A stretch of DNA of 64,000 nucleotides from Sporisorium sorghi (Eukaryota > Basidiomycota > Ustilaginomycetes > Ustilaginales > Ustilaginaceae). Of this stretch, positions 40,296 to 50,776 are shown one piece after another; within the stretch, counting starts at the first letter, position 1; each line of letters begins with the position of its first letter. Under the pieces are notes generated by a model that saw nothing but the letters and a program-made list of their open reading frames with translations, was not told the origin of the DNA and searched no databases. Both the position numbers and the translations under genes were made by a program. The stretch lies in the NCBI GenBank assembly GCA_023212695.1, contig JALCCG010000043.1, positions 8,039-72,038 on the forward strand. Reading direction: 5' to 3'.

Positions 40296-42118
40296 TAACG
40301 TAGTTCACGTAGATGCGAGATTCATGTAACTAGATGAGATATTTTTGAATTTTGTGGCCTTGGATGGTACTCCTGAAATTTGAAAATTCAAGGCAGCAGA
40401 GCCTGTATCAATTTAGTACCAGGCAAGGCCACTCTGTGGCCCAAAGAAAATTAGGCACATGAGCAGTCAAAATATTTTAGCTTGCCACACACCATCACCA
40501 TCACTCTGATCACCTCCAGCTCAGCAATGGTCAACATTTCACCAAGGAAGAAGGTTGCAAGGACCCAACTGAAGGCCGACCAGGACAATCAAGAGCAGCA
40601 GATCCAGGCTGCTCTGTCAGACCTGAGCCAAGGCACCTTCAAAACCATCAAGGCTTCAGACCAGCATTACCACCTCCCTTACCAGACACTTCACCACCAC
40701 AAACAAGGAAGAAAGAGCCGTTCAGAGGCTTTCAAAGGTCTGTGTTACAGGAAACACTCACGGAGATGGTCTTGTTGGGATCTGGTTGCCATGGTAAGGT
40801 GCCAGGCAAGGGGGTACGAGGAGGAGGAGGAGCTGGCGGTGCGAGGAGGCTCACCTCAAAGAGAGAGCCACCTTGCGTACAAAGTCACCCCACTTCGTAG
40901 ACAAGCTGGTCTTGTCTATGAAGTCAGGGATCGCCAGCTACCAAGGCCGGAGAAGTAGCATATGGCTGCTGGCACAGCTGCGAGTTGAGGGCAAGGCTTC
41001 GTATGGGTTGAGGAGGTGCTGGATGCCAAGAGCTGGTGTTGGCACCAAACAGGGGTGGGGTGAATGCAAGTGGGCCCAAGCTCTCGGCCCACTGTGGGTT
41101 CATGTGGGACAAGTGGGAGAGACAAGGAGGAGGAGGAGGGCAGTTGACATGGCCAGGGGCCACGAGGCCACCGTATATAAGTGACGACCACATGACGGTG
41201 GAAGGGCGACAGCCCACCCACTCTATCACATACATTTGTTATCATAAGCTCAGCTTTCAGTCTCTCAGTACCATATGCTGCAATCGAGTGGCATTGCAGC
41301 ATTGCCTTGTGTGAACGTCAGCCTCTCGACAAGCTAGAACTGCCACTAGCATACGGCACCTCAACTGTAGCGGCACCTCAACCGTAGCGGCACCTCAACC
41401 GCAAGTCTGGAACCACCACCAGCCTCTCTCTATCGACATCAACAACAGCAGCCTTCGCCGTCGACGATCAGCTCTTGCTACAAGCCTCAAGGTCACCTGG
41501 GCTTCATACGAGGGCCTTACAAGTCATACAACACCATCAGTGTGTGCTGTGTTGCCTCTGAACGAGGCAACCACAAAAGTCAGTTGGCTTCGAAGACTAT
41601 GGCTCACTAACTTTGAGTTTGACAAGCTTGTAAACTAGCCCCACGTATTTATGAGTCTGGCGACTTCGTAAGTTAGCCGGTTTCACCTACGAGCTCGGAG
41701 CCAGGCGCACGACCCTTGACAGGATCATGGAAATGTAAAGGGGACGAAATGGAGAACAAAGACTCGAGCCGTGTGTGGGATGGTATGAAACATGATGAAT
41801 TGCCATTTGTTGAAGATGGCGAGGCCTAGCCATCATTGATGTCTCGGAGACTCGGCGACAGCAAATAATGCAAGGTACTCCCGTGCCCGAGGTCTGGGCC
41901 AACACAGGAAGCCGTGCCTGAGGTCTGGGCACCAACACGGGAAGCTGTGCCTGCATATGTGTGGGAGTTTTGCCGGACCCGAGTACAACTGAGCCCGTGG
42001 AGATGAGTCACACCAAAACCTCTCACCACCAACTTGGCTGCGGAGTCCGTCAAGACGACGACGGGCTCCCAAGTACTCCCTATTGTGTAAAAATTCCACA
42101 TCTACGTGAAACACGTTA
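40296..42118 (+). mobile_element. Degenerate pogo-like DNA transposon
   Basis: The element is bounded by TA at 40296-40297 and TA at 42117-42118. Its ends are inverted copies of about 18-20 bases (left ACGTAGTTCACGTAGATG, right end reading ACGTGTTTCACGTAGATG inward), with two mismatches. Inside is one open frame with a psq-type helix-turn-helix. No DDE catalytic region could be found downstream, so the copy is not autonomous. Low-order repeats near 41350-41402 and 41880-41960, and a TATA-like GTATATAAG near 41172, could mark a nested insertion. Confidence 0.65.
40527..40958 (+). pseudogene. N-terminal fragment of a pogo-type transposase
   Basis: The first ATG of this frame is at 40527, giving about 143 residues. 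Residues 15-62 match the psq-like helix-turn-helix of pogo/Fot1/CENP-B transposases: QEQQIQAALSDLSQGTFKTI, then YHLPYQTLHHHKQGRKSRSE. After this point the frame loses family likeness and stops, with no DDE domain. It is therefore a remnant. CENP-B-like proteins share the fold, but the flanking inverted repeats favour a transposon. Confidence 0.65.
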
Positions 42119-42470
42119 CATCAGGTGTTGACAAGAAGCATTCCCCGGCGTGTGGTTCGGGCGGAACTCGGAGATGAAGCACAGAGGCGGTTGCAGCTTG
42201 ATCAAGCTGGGAACGTTCCGTGATCGCAGACGACTACATCTCTACTTATCAGCACGGCGAGTTTCCCTTGTCTGAACAAACCGGCGAGATACGGAAGGAC
42301 GAAGTTACATCACGGCTCTCTGCGATGCGTGCTCGGCCCTTTCAGATATCAAAGTATGCAGACTTATGAAGTCAACTTGGCATTGAAGCGGAAGAATGCT
42401 GAATGTGGAGGAATGGAGGCATCACTTGCCACAAACGCAGCCAGCATTGCCAACGAGCGGCAGGAGAGGG
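42119..42470. other. 3' flank of cluster gene H
   Basis: About 350 bases lie between the pogo-like element and the last exon of H. No coding or RNA gene is recognised. Confidence 0.45.
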
Positions 42471-43387
42471 CTATTTGCTCGATGGTTTGCCCCTGGACGA
42501 AGGGCCTGTCTCGTGACTGCTGCCTGCCACGTCGCCCGGCCAAAGACGGAGAAGCTTTCCCCACTCCTTCCTCTCTGCTCCCTGATCATCCGGCCACTCT
42601 TTCTTCAACTTTCTGTCATCGATGAGCCCAGGCCTATTCCAGGCTCCAAGAAAATTCCTTTCGATTGCGCGACCATCCGCGAGATGAGCTTGCTGGGCTC
42701 CGTGTCTCTGCGCCGCAGTGAATTTTTGTGCGAAATCGTGCACTAGCAGCGTTGCGAGATCTTTGTAGTCACTTGTGGAACCTTGCATAACAAAAGCGTC
42801 GTGGCTCTCCATCCTGAGGAAGTCGAGGATCCTGCGAAACGCATGAAATCAAACGTCAGCTAAGAGGAACTGGCAAGACCACATCGAGCTCGAACTGCTT
42901 ACCTGCGCAGACCGTTTTGTTCGGAAGCGTACCTGTCCATGTGATTGCAGAGATTTTCGATCATGTGTGAGTCTCAGTGAGTCTGCAGTGAATGCTCCAG
43001 GCGTTGTACGAGTGCTTACAAGTTGCCCTGATATCGGTTGCTGCACAAGTGTTTGAAAGTCACACGATCAGTCCAGTTCAAACTGCGTGGAACTGTTGGA
43101 TCCAGGACAAAGTGGCATAGCTCTGCCAGAACCTACTGGTAAAACGAACTCGCGAGCAACTGAGCGTCAGTGTTGAGATAGTGTGACCATGACGTCTGAA
43201 AGTGGCGCAGATGGATGGGCAAAGTTCTTCGCAGTGTCGCCTTCGACGCCTCCCGCCAGAGGAACTGGACCACAGCACCGCCTTCCTGAATGACGTCAGG
43301 GTACGGAGCAATGGGAAGGACGACTGATTGACCAGAGGAGATGAAGGCCACCGCAAATAGGGTGCAAAGGAAGAACAGTCTCGTCAT
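42471..43387 (-). CDS. Cluster gene H, secreted protein, group 2
   Basis: Exons read 43137-43387, 43020-43040 (21 nt), 42903-42932 (30 nt) and 42471-42831, all in phase 2, giving about 220 residues. The signal peptide is MTRLFFLCTLFAVAFISSGQ. The group-2 core reads GGAVVQFLWREASK, then SWSHYL and a terminal SSFYQ. The second mini-exon gives SEQNGLR and the last exon opens RILDFL, matching the HNGK-FL junction of J and K. A later helix reads KDLATLLVHDFAQKF. Near the C-terminus, RKEWGKLLRLW is a diverged form of the group-2 W...LSLG motif. No cysteine is present after the signal peptide. It appears intact, and its role is unknown. Confidence 0.75.
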
Positions 43388-44192
43388 GTTTCAAAAAGGG
43401 AGCAGGGATGGGTACTGAAGGCCTTGACAATCTCGTCGCGAGGCAGCCTAAATAGCACCGGGGTCTCGCACCGCTGAAGAAAGTGAGCAAGTGTTTGATG
43501 AACATTCACTTTTAGAGACCGCCTTATTATTCCGCCACCTAGACATGGTCGCTCCTTGACTGCTCGCCCAGCTCACGACGTCCATTCGCATTTGACTCAC
43601 ACCCTACACTGTACGTCTCTGATGGCAATGTTGACTGGAAGCCAAAAGGGCGTAAATAAGCTTGCTAAGGTGTGGGACCGTTGGCAAGGATCTATGAAGC
43701 AGCCCTATGTCCACATCAATTGCCTCGAGGCGCTTCATTGTGTGTCGTTGAGTGGGCAAAAAAGATAACAGGCAGCCAATAGAAATTACTGAATTTAGCC
43801 GCGCAAAGCGCCCTACAAATGATCTGGGGTTGATTTTGAGCTTCGGGAGTCGAGACGGAAAAGATAGTCTTTGTTCCCACGCCAGCTCCGTGAGTTGAGG
43901 GAGTGAAAACAACAAGCCAGAGCGGAGGAAGTTCTGTCCCGACTCTTGCATTCGGACAAGGCCGGTTGACCAAATACGCCAAGTAGCGAGGAAAACAAGC
44001 CTTTCTCACGGACACAGCCACCTTCGTTTTGGAATGCACCGAGACGTCTATCTTCGAAGAGGCGGGGGGAGATCATTATCGTCTCAAAGGTGGCCATACG
44101 AGTCGTGCGTTTTATTTCGATGCAGACAGAACGAACATCGCAAAAACGATGAAAGAGGAACATGATTATGCGATATTCATGACGCTCGAGTG
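43388..44192. other. Intergenic region between cluster genes H and I
   Basis: These 805 bases hold the H promoter (a TATA-like GCTATTTAGG on the minus strand near 43446) and the 3' flank of I. No gene or repeat is recognised. Confidence 0.5.
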
Positions 44193-45281
44193 CTACTCAG
44201 ACGGCTTCTCGAAACCCAGGGTCAGAGTTTTTCCCCATTCAATCTGCTCTGCAGCACTTGTACCTGATGTCTGGCCGGAAGCAGATGTTTCTCCGGGAGC
44301 TTGTGCGTGTCTGAGTTCCTTCGCACGTCGAAGTTCCCACGCACGTCGAAGTTCCTTCGCACGTCGAAGTTCCTTCGCACGTCGAAGTTCCTTCGCACGT
44401 CGAAGTTCCCACGCACGTCGAAGTTCCCACGCACGTCGAAGTTCCCACGCACGTCGAAGTTCCCACGCACGTCGAAGTTCCTCTTCGTAACGCTGACGTG
44501 CAGCGCGCGCCAGTGCTATCTCGTGCAGAGTTAGTCCTGCTGTGAACATCCCTTTCTGGTCAAAGGGCTGCTCGACAAGCTGCTCGGCAGGGCGTACAGG
44601 ACTTAACTCGCTTGCGAATGCCTCGATAAGTAGTTCGGCGACTGGCTTCTCGTGCACATGGTCAATGCTTTGGTGAAAGTCGTAGCTGAACAAGTGATTG
44701 GTTTGCGTCCATTCGAGAAACCTGTGCCCATGTAAGAAAGGGCCTGGTAAGAACGTCATTCGTGTGTGTAAAACGGACAAGGGACCTCGGAGACTCACCT
44801 TTGACGACCAAGCGGATTTGTAACGCTGTGAGTTGAAGAAAGATCAGGATCAGCCGCCTAGGGGGAGAACCTTCAACTGCCTGAAAACGTAAGCGTAGAC
44901 TTACCTATCACGGTGGTCTATATCACTATTGATGGACACGTTGCACACAGGAATGGATGGTGGACAGACTTAGCCGAAGGACAGCCTCAAGCTGCTGAAA
45001 AACAAAGCGGAAACATACTGATAGTTGTTGTTGATAATCGACCTCGCTCTGTTATGGACAAAGTTCAGCCAAGCTATTTGGTCAAGGCTATAGTGTGCTG
45101 GTACCAGTTTGTGGAGGACACCCCCCTGCACCTGCTGCCAGAGATACTGGGCGGTTGAACCAGCTTTCTCTACACTTTCTGGCATCGGTGTGATAGCAGA
45201 CACGCCGTCCGCATGGCCGTTGATCATCAGCCAGATGACCAGCAGCAGGAATGGACGGAAAAAGATGTCTCGGTGTCTCAT
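44193..45281 (-). CDS. Cluster gene I, secreted protein with hexapeptide repeats
   Basis: Exons read 45019-45281, 44905-44925 (21 nt), 44799-44825 (27 nt) and 44193-44721, all in phase 2, giving about 279 residues. I start at the ATG at 45281, which leads into the signal peptide MRHRDIFFRPFLLLVIWLMI. The group-2 core reads YLWQQVQGGVLHKL and WLNFVHNRARSIINNNY. The last exon opens RFLEWTQTNH and has VAELLIEAFASEL. It is lengthened by ten tandem copies of ELRRA[W/K] (18-bp DNA units), which should form a long charged helix. The end has EWGKTLTLG, a form of the group-2 C-terminal motif. The array makes this the longest cluster protein. It appears intact, and its length probably varies between strains. 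Confidence 0.75.
44305..44486 (-). repeat. Minisatellite of 18-bp units inside gene I
   Basis: Ten units of 18 bp occur in tandem, the first (plus-strand left) degenerate. Two unit types alternate in blocks, differing at the codon for Trp or Lys (plus strand TTCCCACGC or TTCCTTCGC). All keep the reading frame. The block order (W4, K3, W1, K1) suggests unequal crossover or slippage. Confidence 0.9.
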
Positions 45282-45984
45282 TTGCGAGAGCGAATTGGCG
45301 GTCTGAAAGGATTTTGTCGAACGAATGAGGTAGGTGCGAGGAAGAGGAAACGACCAAGCTGATGCCCACTTTATAGGTGTCGAGCAGCCTGCGGTCTGCA
45401 AAGTTTTTTCAAACGATCCAACAACGGCAACAACGGCAAGCAAACGACGCCTTGACCGTTTGGTGGGTGATAAGTGTACTTTACAGGACCGTGGTCGAAG
45501 TTACTTTGTTTTTTCCTCAGCTCCCACGACGAAGGATCGCAACCCTGACTGTGGGTCCGGCAGCGTTGTCAAGCTCGTGCAGCTTTCTCATTGGCTATGA
45601 TACGGATGCACCCCTGTCCCGCCCTTGTGATTGTGTCGAGGCCGGTATCCGACCAAGTAGTGTTGGCGCCTCGCAGCTGCGTCCAGCGGGACGACAGGTA
45701 TCTTACAGCATCCATTATGGATACTTCGTTCACACACTGTATGTCACCTCCTGATCAAAGGGTGACGTTGCAAGCTTGGTTCGGCTTTGTGGCATGTAAT
45801 GTTCGCAACTGGGTGAGTCTCAACGAAGCTGAGTCAGCAGAACGTGTAGATCGAGAGGGCGATGGCCAGAGGCTTCAAAAGCACGAAGGCAAGAAGGGGA
45901 TCAAGTCCCACCTGCGCCTTGGTTGGGACCCAGGCTCAGTTCGTTGCCCCAATCTGATCTGTCAGTGGCGGGTGATCTTGCCTA
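45282..45984. other. Intergenic region between cluster genes I and O
   Basis: About 700 bases hold the I promoter (CCTATAAAGTG on the minus strand near 45368-45378) and the 3' flank of the broken copy O. No other gene is recognised. Confidence 0.5.
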
Positions 45985-46556
45985 CTAGTCTGGCGTTTCT
46001 TCAAGACCTTGCTTGTCGACAAAGAGCTTTAAAGTTCTGTCACTAGACGATGATTCGGCTTCCGGGATCTTTGCTCGATAGCGAGCGAAGCCCTGGATGA
46101 GCAGAAGAGCCACATTCTGCTTCATCGGGAACTTTGCAGGGACGAATCGGTAGGTATCCCGGGTTTCCTTGTTAATCAGAGCCAAAAACCTGCGACGACA
46201 AGGAAACGTAGAGACAATTATCAGCTCAACGTCCAGATCACGGGCGCATACAGAGGAGGCTACGAATCAGACGTACCTAGTCCGGCCATACCATTTTGTA
46301 TTGTAGCTGCAAGATGTTGAATGGAGGTCAGTCTCTGATCAGCTGAGATACGAGAAACGTTAAGACGTTGCTTACAAGCCGATGATCTCCGGGCTTCTGT
46401 TCCAAGGCAAGATTGCAAAAGGTAGGCTTAAGCATATCAGAGAAGCGCTGAGACACTCAAAGTTTTTTTTTTTTTTTTTTTCCCTCGAACGAACCTATAA
46501 TATGCCTCAACGATGTTGCTGCTTTCCTCCGTTAGGAAAGTTTCCCAAGCTTCTTG

Positions 46557-47904
46557 TAAAGTACCGTCCGAAAAGAATTTAGACGATTTCCGAAAACCGA
46601 AATTTTTGGTTTCATGAGGTCTGTCCACCATCCCCACCAACCCAAGTACCTGGAACACCGGCATGGTCCGCAGAAAGCCCCTCTCGACCAAATTGCAGGG
46701 TTGCATTATCACGTATGCCGATGCTAGATGGTCTATGAAGGTGATATCTGACAGCATTGGTGTCCCAAAAGCTACTGTCAGTATAACCATGAAGAAGTTT
46801 AAACAAAGGGGGCACAACTCAACACTTCATAAACTGGGTCATCCGCGTAAATGGAAGGCTTGAGACAATTGCCTATTGGTCCAGGAGATCCTCAAAAACC
46901 CCTTTCTTTTGTGGAGACAGCTGTCATCAGAGCTATACACTGACTGAAGACAATGGTGTACTGGAACAGCATTCATTGACGAATCACATTGTGCAAACCT
47001 TATCTGACAGCTCGGAACTGCGCTAAACAGCTCACGTGAGCCCAGAACAACCTGTCAACCGACTGGAAGAAGGTTCTTTTTACAGATGAGTCGGCTATCA
47101 AAGTCGGTGATCGACCCGGAAGGCTGTTTGTAAGCTGTCAGAAGAACCAAGCATATGAATTCTGGAACATGGTACCTGACTTTCATAGCAACCAGTTCTC
47201 AGTTATGGTGTGGGCCGGCATCGCTTATGGTGTCAAGACCAACCTTCTTGTCATCCCATTGGTTCGTTGGCATATGCCTTTGGTGGCCAAACACTGAGCT
47301 ATGTATCCAACTACTGATCCCATTCTGCCTCAGAGGTGGATTCTGGCCAAAACACTGGATGCAAAAAAGTATGTCAACCTCATCATCGGTGGCCCAATAA
47401 AGGAGTACACCGAGAGGTTTGAACTAGTGCTTGTAGAGGACAACAGCAAGGTTCATACAGCGAACATATGCAAGGAATGTTGTAACCACCATGGTATTAG
47501 GTCTATTGATCATCCACCTTGCTCACTGGACTTAAATCCTATCGAAAACATCTGGAGTATACTCAAAACTAGGATTAGTCAACGGCCGAGACAAGCTAAG
47601 ACTCCCATGGAGCTTGCCAAAGCCGTGGTTGAGGCCTGGAACTCCATCCCAATCAATTACATCAATGCATGTATCGAGTTGATGGAGAGGCGTGTGAAAG
47701 CAGTGCTTACTAAGCAAGGGGGACTGCTCAAGTACTGACCTGTATCCAGCTGAAAGCTGGGCTTCGAACCTCTCTGTCTCAGTGCTAAAACCTTACATAA
47801 TCATAAGGCTGTGGTGACAATCAGACAAAGTGATATGATGGTAGTACTCAGCCAGTTGAATGATTATCTACATTTCGTCTAAATTTTTATCCGACGGGTC
47901 TTTA
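46557..47904 (+). mobile_element. Tc1/mariner-like transposon, inactive
   Basis: The element (46559-47902, about 1344 bp) is flanked by TA on both sides (46557-46558 and 47903-47904). Its ends are 28-bp inverted repeats with five mismatches (AAGTACCGTCCG on the left, AAGACCCGTCGG inward from the right). It carries a transposase pseudogene on the plus strand. It lies inside exon 1 of gene O, where the exon reading frame is continuous once the element and one TA are left out of account. The length fits Tc1-like elements. Confidence 0.88.
46663..47738 (+). pseudogene. Tc1/mariner transposase, with stops and frameshifts
   Basis: The N-terminal part (46663-46863) has the paired helix-turn-helix (YADARWSMKVISDSIGVPKA) and ends LGHPRKWKA at a stop. 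The same frame then reads VQEILKNPFLLWRQLSSEL before more stops. The catalytic core is in pieces: FTDESAIKVGD holds the first Asp, LVLVEDNSKVHT the second, and CSLDLNPIENIWSILK the Glu. At least three in-frame stops and a frame change break the protein. The DDE triad and the LNPIENIW signature identify the family. Confidence 0.85.
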
Positions 47905-48086
47905 GGTGTTGATAAGGTCGTGGGAGTGTCTGGTAGAGCACGCCGGATTTGGCGCTATTCCACAGTACGTGAATTTCTTGTGAGCACTGCTCAAAGACAG
48001 TAGGGAGGTTCGTTAACGTAGGCGCCTTTCGCCGTTAACGTGAGGAGCAGCAGAGTGGCAAGGCAGAGCGAGCGGGAGAAGAACAT

Positions 48087-48978
48087 GCTAGGAGTGTGGT
48101 GATGTTGAAGATGAGGGGCGAAGGTCGGGGCCACAAGTCAAGATTTGAGAAGCTAGGACGGACTTTGCACGGTGAGATACGGTGATCTTGGCAGCTGACA
48201 CGCAACAAGGTACAAGAACGAATGCTCAACCAAATTGGAGAGCGAGCTCCGAGTGATCTTGCTTCTTCATTCGGCGGAAGTTGCCCTGGTAATCGTGGCT
48301 ACCTTTTCTTCCCACGCTTGTATGACAACAACGCTGACAGGAGAAGTATAAAGCTGTGATTGCAAAAAGTGCTCAGCTGGTTTATTTCCTGGCCGAAGTG
48401 GTCTAAGAACGTGATATTCAGGGAAGCCGCGCATAGAGCTTTCTCACACTCCAGATGCAAACAACACAGCTACGGAATCGAAGATGCTCAGATTAGCAGC
48501 GCAGCAAGCAATCGCTCCGAACAACCTTAGACTGGATCCGATGGACGTAAGACTCGAGGGAATGATTGGCATCCGGGCTGTTGACAACCGTCGGTCGCAT
48601 CTCGGTCCATAACTCCTCAAAGACCTTGATGAGGGGGGAAGAAATGTTCCCACGGGCTTGACCCACCATTAAGTCTGTCGGCCGCATTTCATCTGACAGC
48701 CACACATTTCATCTGACAGTTCGTTCCAGGCAAAGTTGACTGTCCTCGGAAAAAGAGTGGTCAGACGGACGAGCTTTTCCAAGGGGGACGCTCGTTACAT
48801 TCGGAAGCTCGACAAGGACCGACGAACGGACGCAGACGTCATTCGGAGTTCAGAATTCTCGATATGATGGGAGATCCCTACATCGCCTTTTTTAATGGTC
48901 AGGCGTTTGGTGGCAGAGAAAAGCGAAATGGGATGCATCGATTAATTCTACGAAGGACCATCGAGAAAGCACTGCTGA
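48087..48978. other. Region between genes O and J with a possible relic
   Basis: These 890 bases hold the O promoter and the 3' flank of J. A minus-strand frame at 48493-48705 reads PLIKVFEELWTEM and later SYVHRIQSKVV, which loosely recalls exon 1 of group 2. It has no signal peptide and no clear donor. A short direct repeat of CATTTCATCTGACAG occurs near 48687-48720. Confidence 0.4.
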
Positions 48979-49783
48979 CTAGAGCCCCCCCGTGCTGGAT
49001 TCACCTCGTCCGATGCTCAGGTCTTTGCCCCAGCTTCGACGCTGTTCTTCGTAGGCTGCTTTCAGGCGTGTCTGGTCCTGCGCGCTCCTCACAAGGGCGG
49101 GATTGTGTGCCTGCTCTTGCGCCGTCAGAACTTTGCGCTTTTGGTCTTTGGTGAATTCTTGAATCAGCCTTTTTGCCATACCGACCCGTACGTTGAATCC
49201 CTTCAGCTCGAACTCGCCAAAATAGTAGGGACGCTTATCTATTTGCTTGACGCGCCAAAGGAACCTGTTCACGTCAACATTGTCAAATGTGAGAATCAGC
49301 TTGCGCTTCAAAGTACCGGTCGGGTACCATTTTATTGTAGCACGCACTTGGTTTTTCCATTATGGACCTTGGATGCTCTGCGAAAGCACGATCAGGATGA
49401 TTTGCGGACGCATGAGGGTCAGTGTATTGGTGATGTACAGCTGCTAAGAGCAAAAGCAAGACTTACTTTCTGTCGTATATTTGACTGTGACGTAGATGCG
49501 AGTGTGTAGTAAGGGTCAGAGCAAGCGCATGAGACAAGGGACTGGCAATACAGAAAACTCACGCGTAGTATTCGTCAACGATGCCTGCGCCCTTCCCCTT
49601 CAGAAACGTGTGCCAAGCCTTCGCTATGGGTGTGGCTTCGTTGACATGGGGGTGAAAGACACCCTTCTCGGCTTCTTGCCACAGCCAATGGGCGAAATAG
49701 TTGGCCGCGACCGCGTTCGGAATCCCGGCAAAGACAGGGCCGACGGCGGCCGAGAAAACGGCGAGAATGAGGAAGTATTTCAT
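48979..49783 (-). CDS. Cluster gene J, secreted protein, group-2 reference copy
   Basis: Exons read 49563-49783, 49467-49484 (18 nt), 49348-49377 (30 nt) and 48979-49264, all in phase 2, giving about 184 residues. The signal peptide is MKYFLILAVFSAAVGPVFAG. The core reads AHWLWQEAEKGVFHP and AWHTFLKGKGAGIVDEYY. The mini-exons add QIYDRK and SKVHNGKT, and the last exon opens KFLWRVKQI with MAKRLIQEFTKDQ. The C-terminus has RRSWGKDLSIGRGESS, the group-2 motif. There is no cysteine in the mature protein. All splice sites are canonical, so this is the cleanest group-2 gene. It is probably a host-directed secreted protein, by inference. Confidence 0.8.
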
Positions 49784-49873
49784 GACTGTTAGGCGAAGGG
49801 AAGGAGAATGGTGAGTGAAGTGTGTTCTCAGAGTACTGAGGGATCAATTGCACAATCTCGTGAGACAAGGAAA

Positions 49874-49884
49874 GATATATATAC
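49874..49884 (-). promoter_or_regulatory. TATA box of cluster gene J
   Basis: The minus strand reads GTATATATATC about 95 bases before the ATG of J. It is the strongest TATA sequence in the cluster. Confidence 0.5.
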
Positions 49885-50776
49885 AAAGCAAAAACTGCGT
49901 GTGACACGCGTGTAAGAGGGGCCCGAGGCCACCGTCGACACATGAAGCAACGGCGGGGGTCTTGTCCAAAAGTTTGCTTCTTTAAGTACCAGTGTCGAGC
50001 CCCTCCGGCCTCTGCTCGGCGAGGCGAGTCCTAGAGAGCAATTTTTTTTCTCCCTCAGAGCGATAGAACCAGGCTCTTGTCGATCAGCCTACACTGTTTG
50101 CTCTGTAGAGAGTGAAATTTTTTTATCTCAAGATGGGCGTGCACTGTCACGCTCGCAGCCCTGGTATAGTGCCGAAGTGCATTTCACACCCACTAGCAAG
50201 CCACTTAGGGGCTTCAGGCGCGCAACGTTGCACCTGCTGATCTGCGTGCCTCAGCTTATCAGAGCGTGCTGAATAAAAACTTCATATGATGAAGCATCGC
50301 GGGCTGCATATCGTTCAATTTCCCTCATGCACTGTGCGGTGTTGTGTCTGACCGGGCACCTTTCGGAGACTTTGGTGCTTGTTAATGTAGGCTGTTGCTG
50401 ATCTTTGCGCCCGATTACAAACGGCTTGGTTCTTGCCACTCGATCTCGAAACCTCTTCGCAATGTGAAGCTGCGGCCAAATGACACAGCGGTTCAAGCTC
50501 GTGTGGACGCTGCGTTTATTCATGCTCACACCTTCAAATCAAAAACAACACGTTTCGTGTCGTCGGCTTTCACCAGAGTTGAAACTGCCACAAGCTAAGC
50601 CGCTTTCAAAGCGAGCCGCAACATCACACTCGATGAAGGCAGGAGTTTAAAAAGTGCACGCATGCGTCGTCAGGAGTTAGGCATTCGAGCCATCAAGGTA
50701 AAAAGCTCGCTGGTAGCTTGATGAGATGGAAGCGTTGATCGTCGCCAACCGAGGATCTTTGACAAAGCTTTGCCTT
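49885..50776. other. Intergenic region between cluster genes J and K
   Basis: About 890 bases hold the upstream region of J and the 3' flank of K. A minus-strand frame at 50251-50529 contains RFRDRVARTKPFV, faintly like the start of a family last exon, but it does not continue convincingly. Nothing else is recognised. Confidence 0.4.

Larger units (their letters stand above)
45985..48086 (-). pseudogene. Cluster gene O, group-2 copy split by a Tc1-like element
   Basis: The ATG at 48086 begins a signal peptide (MFFSRSLCLATLLLLTLTAK). A frameshift follows near 48000-48040, since the group-2 core (EIHVLWNSAKSGVLYQ) is in another frame and the first frame meets TGA. Exon 1 is then interrupted after PYQH by a transposon (46559-47902) and resumes on the far side with QEAWETFL and IVEAYY, ending at 46495. 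The later exons are 46376-46396 (21 nt), 46277-46306 (30 nt) and 45985-46189, all in phase 2 with good sites. The exon-1 donor is a weak GTTCGT, next to a 19-nt T run. The last exon has RFLALINKET and VALLLIQGFARY. Two independent lesions show that it is dead. Confidence 0.82.

Noticed and set aside
40916..41302. Minus-strand frames inside the pogo-like element as a gene
   Set aside because: They have no domain, overlap repeats and lie in a degenerate transposon.
44193..44534. CRISPR-like array in the 18-bp repeat
   Set aside because: The repeats are directly adjacent without unique spacers, stay in frame inside a coding exon, and the organism is a eukaryote.
50251..50529. Minus-strand frame with RFRDRVARTKPFV as a further last exon of the family
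   Set aside because: Only the first few residues resemble the RFL opening. The later LI.A.A helix does not align, and no mini-exon or exon 1 is found upstream, so it is not listed as a gene.
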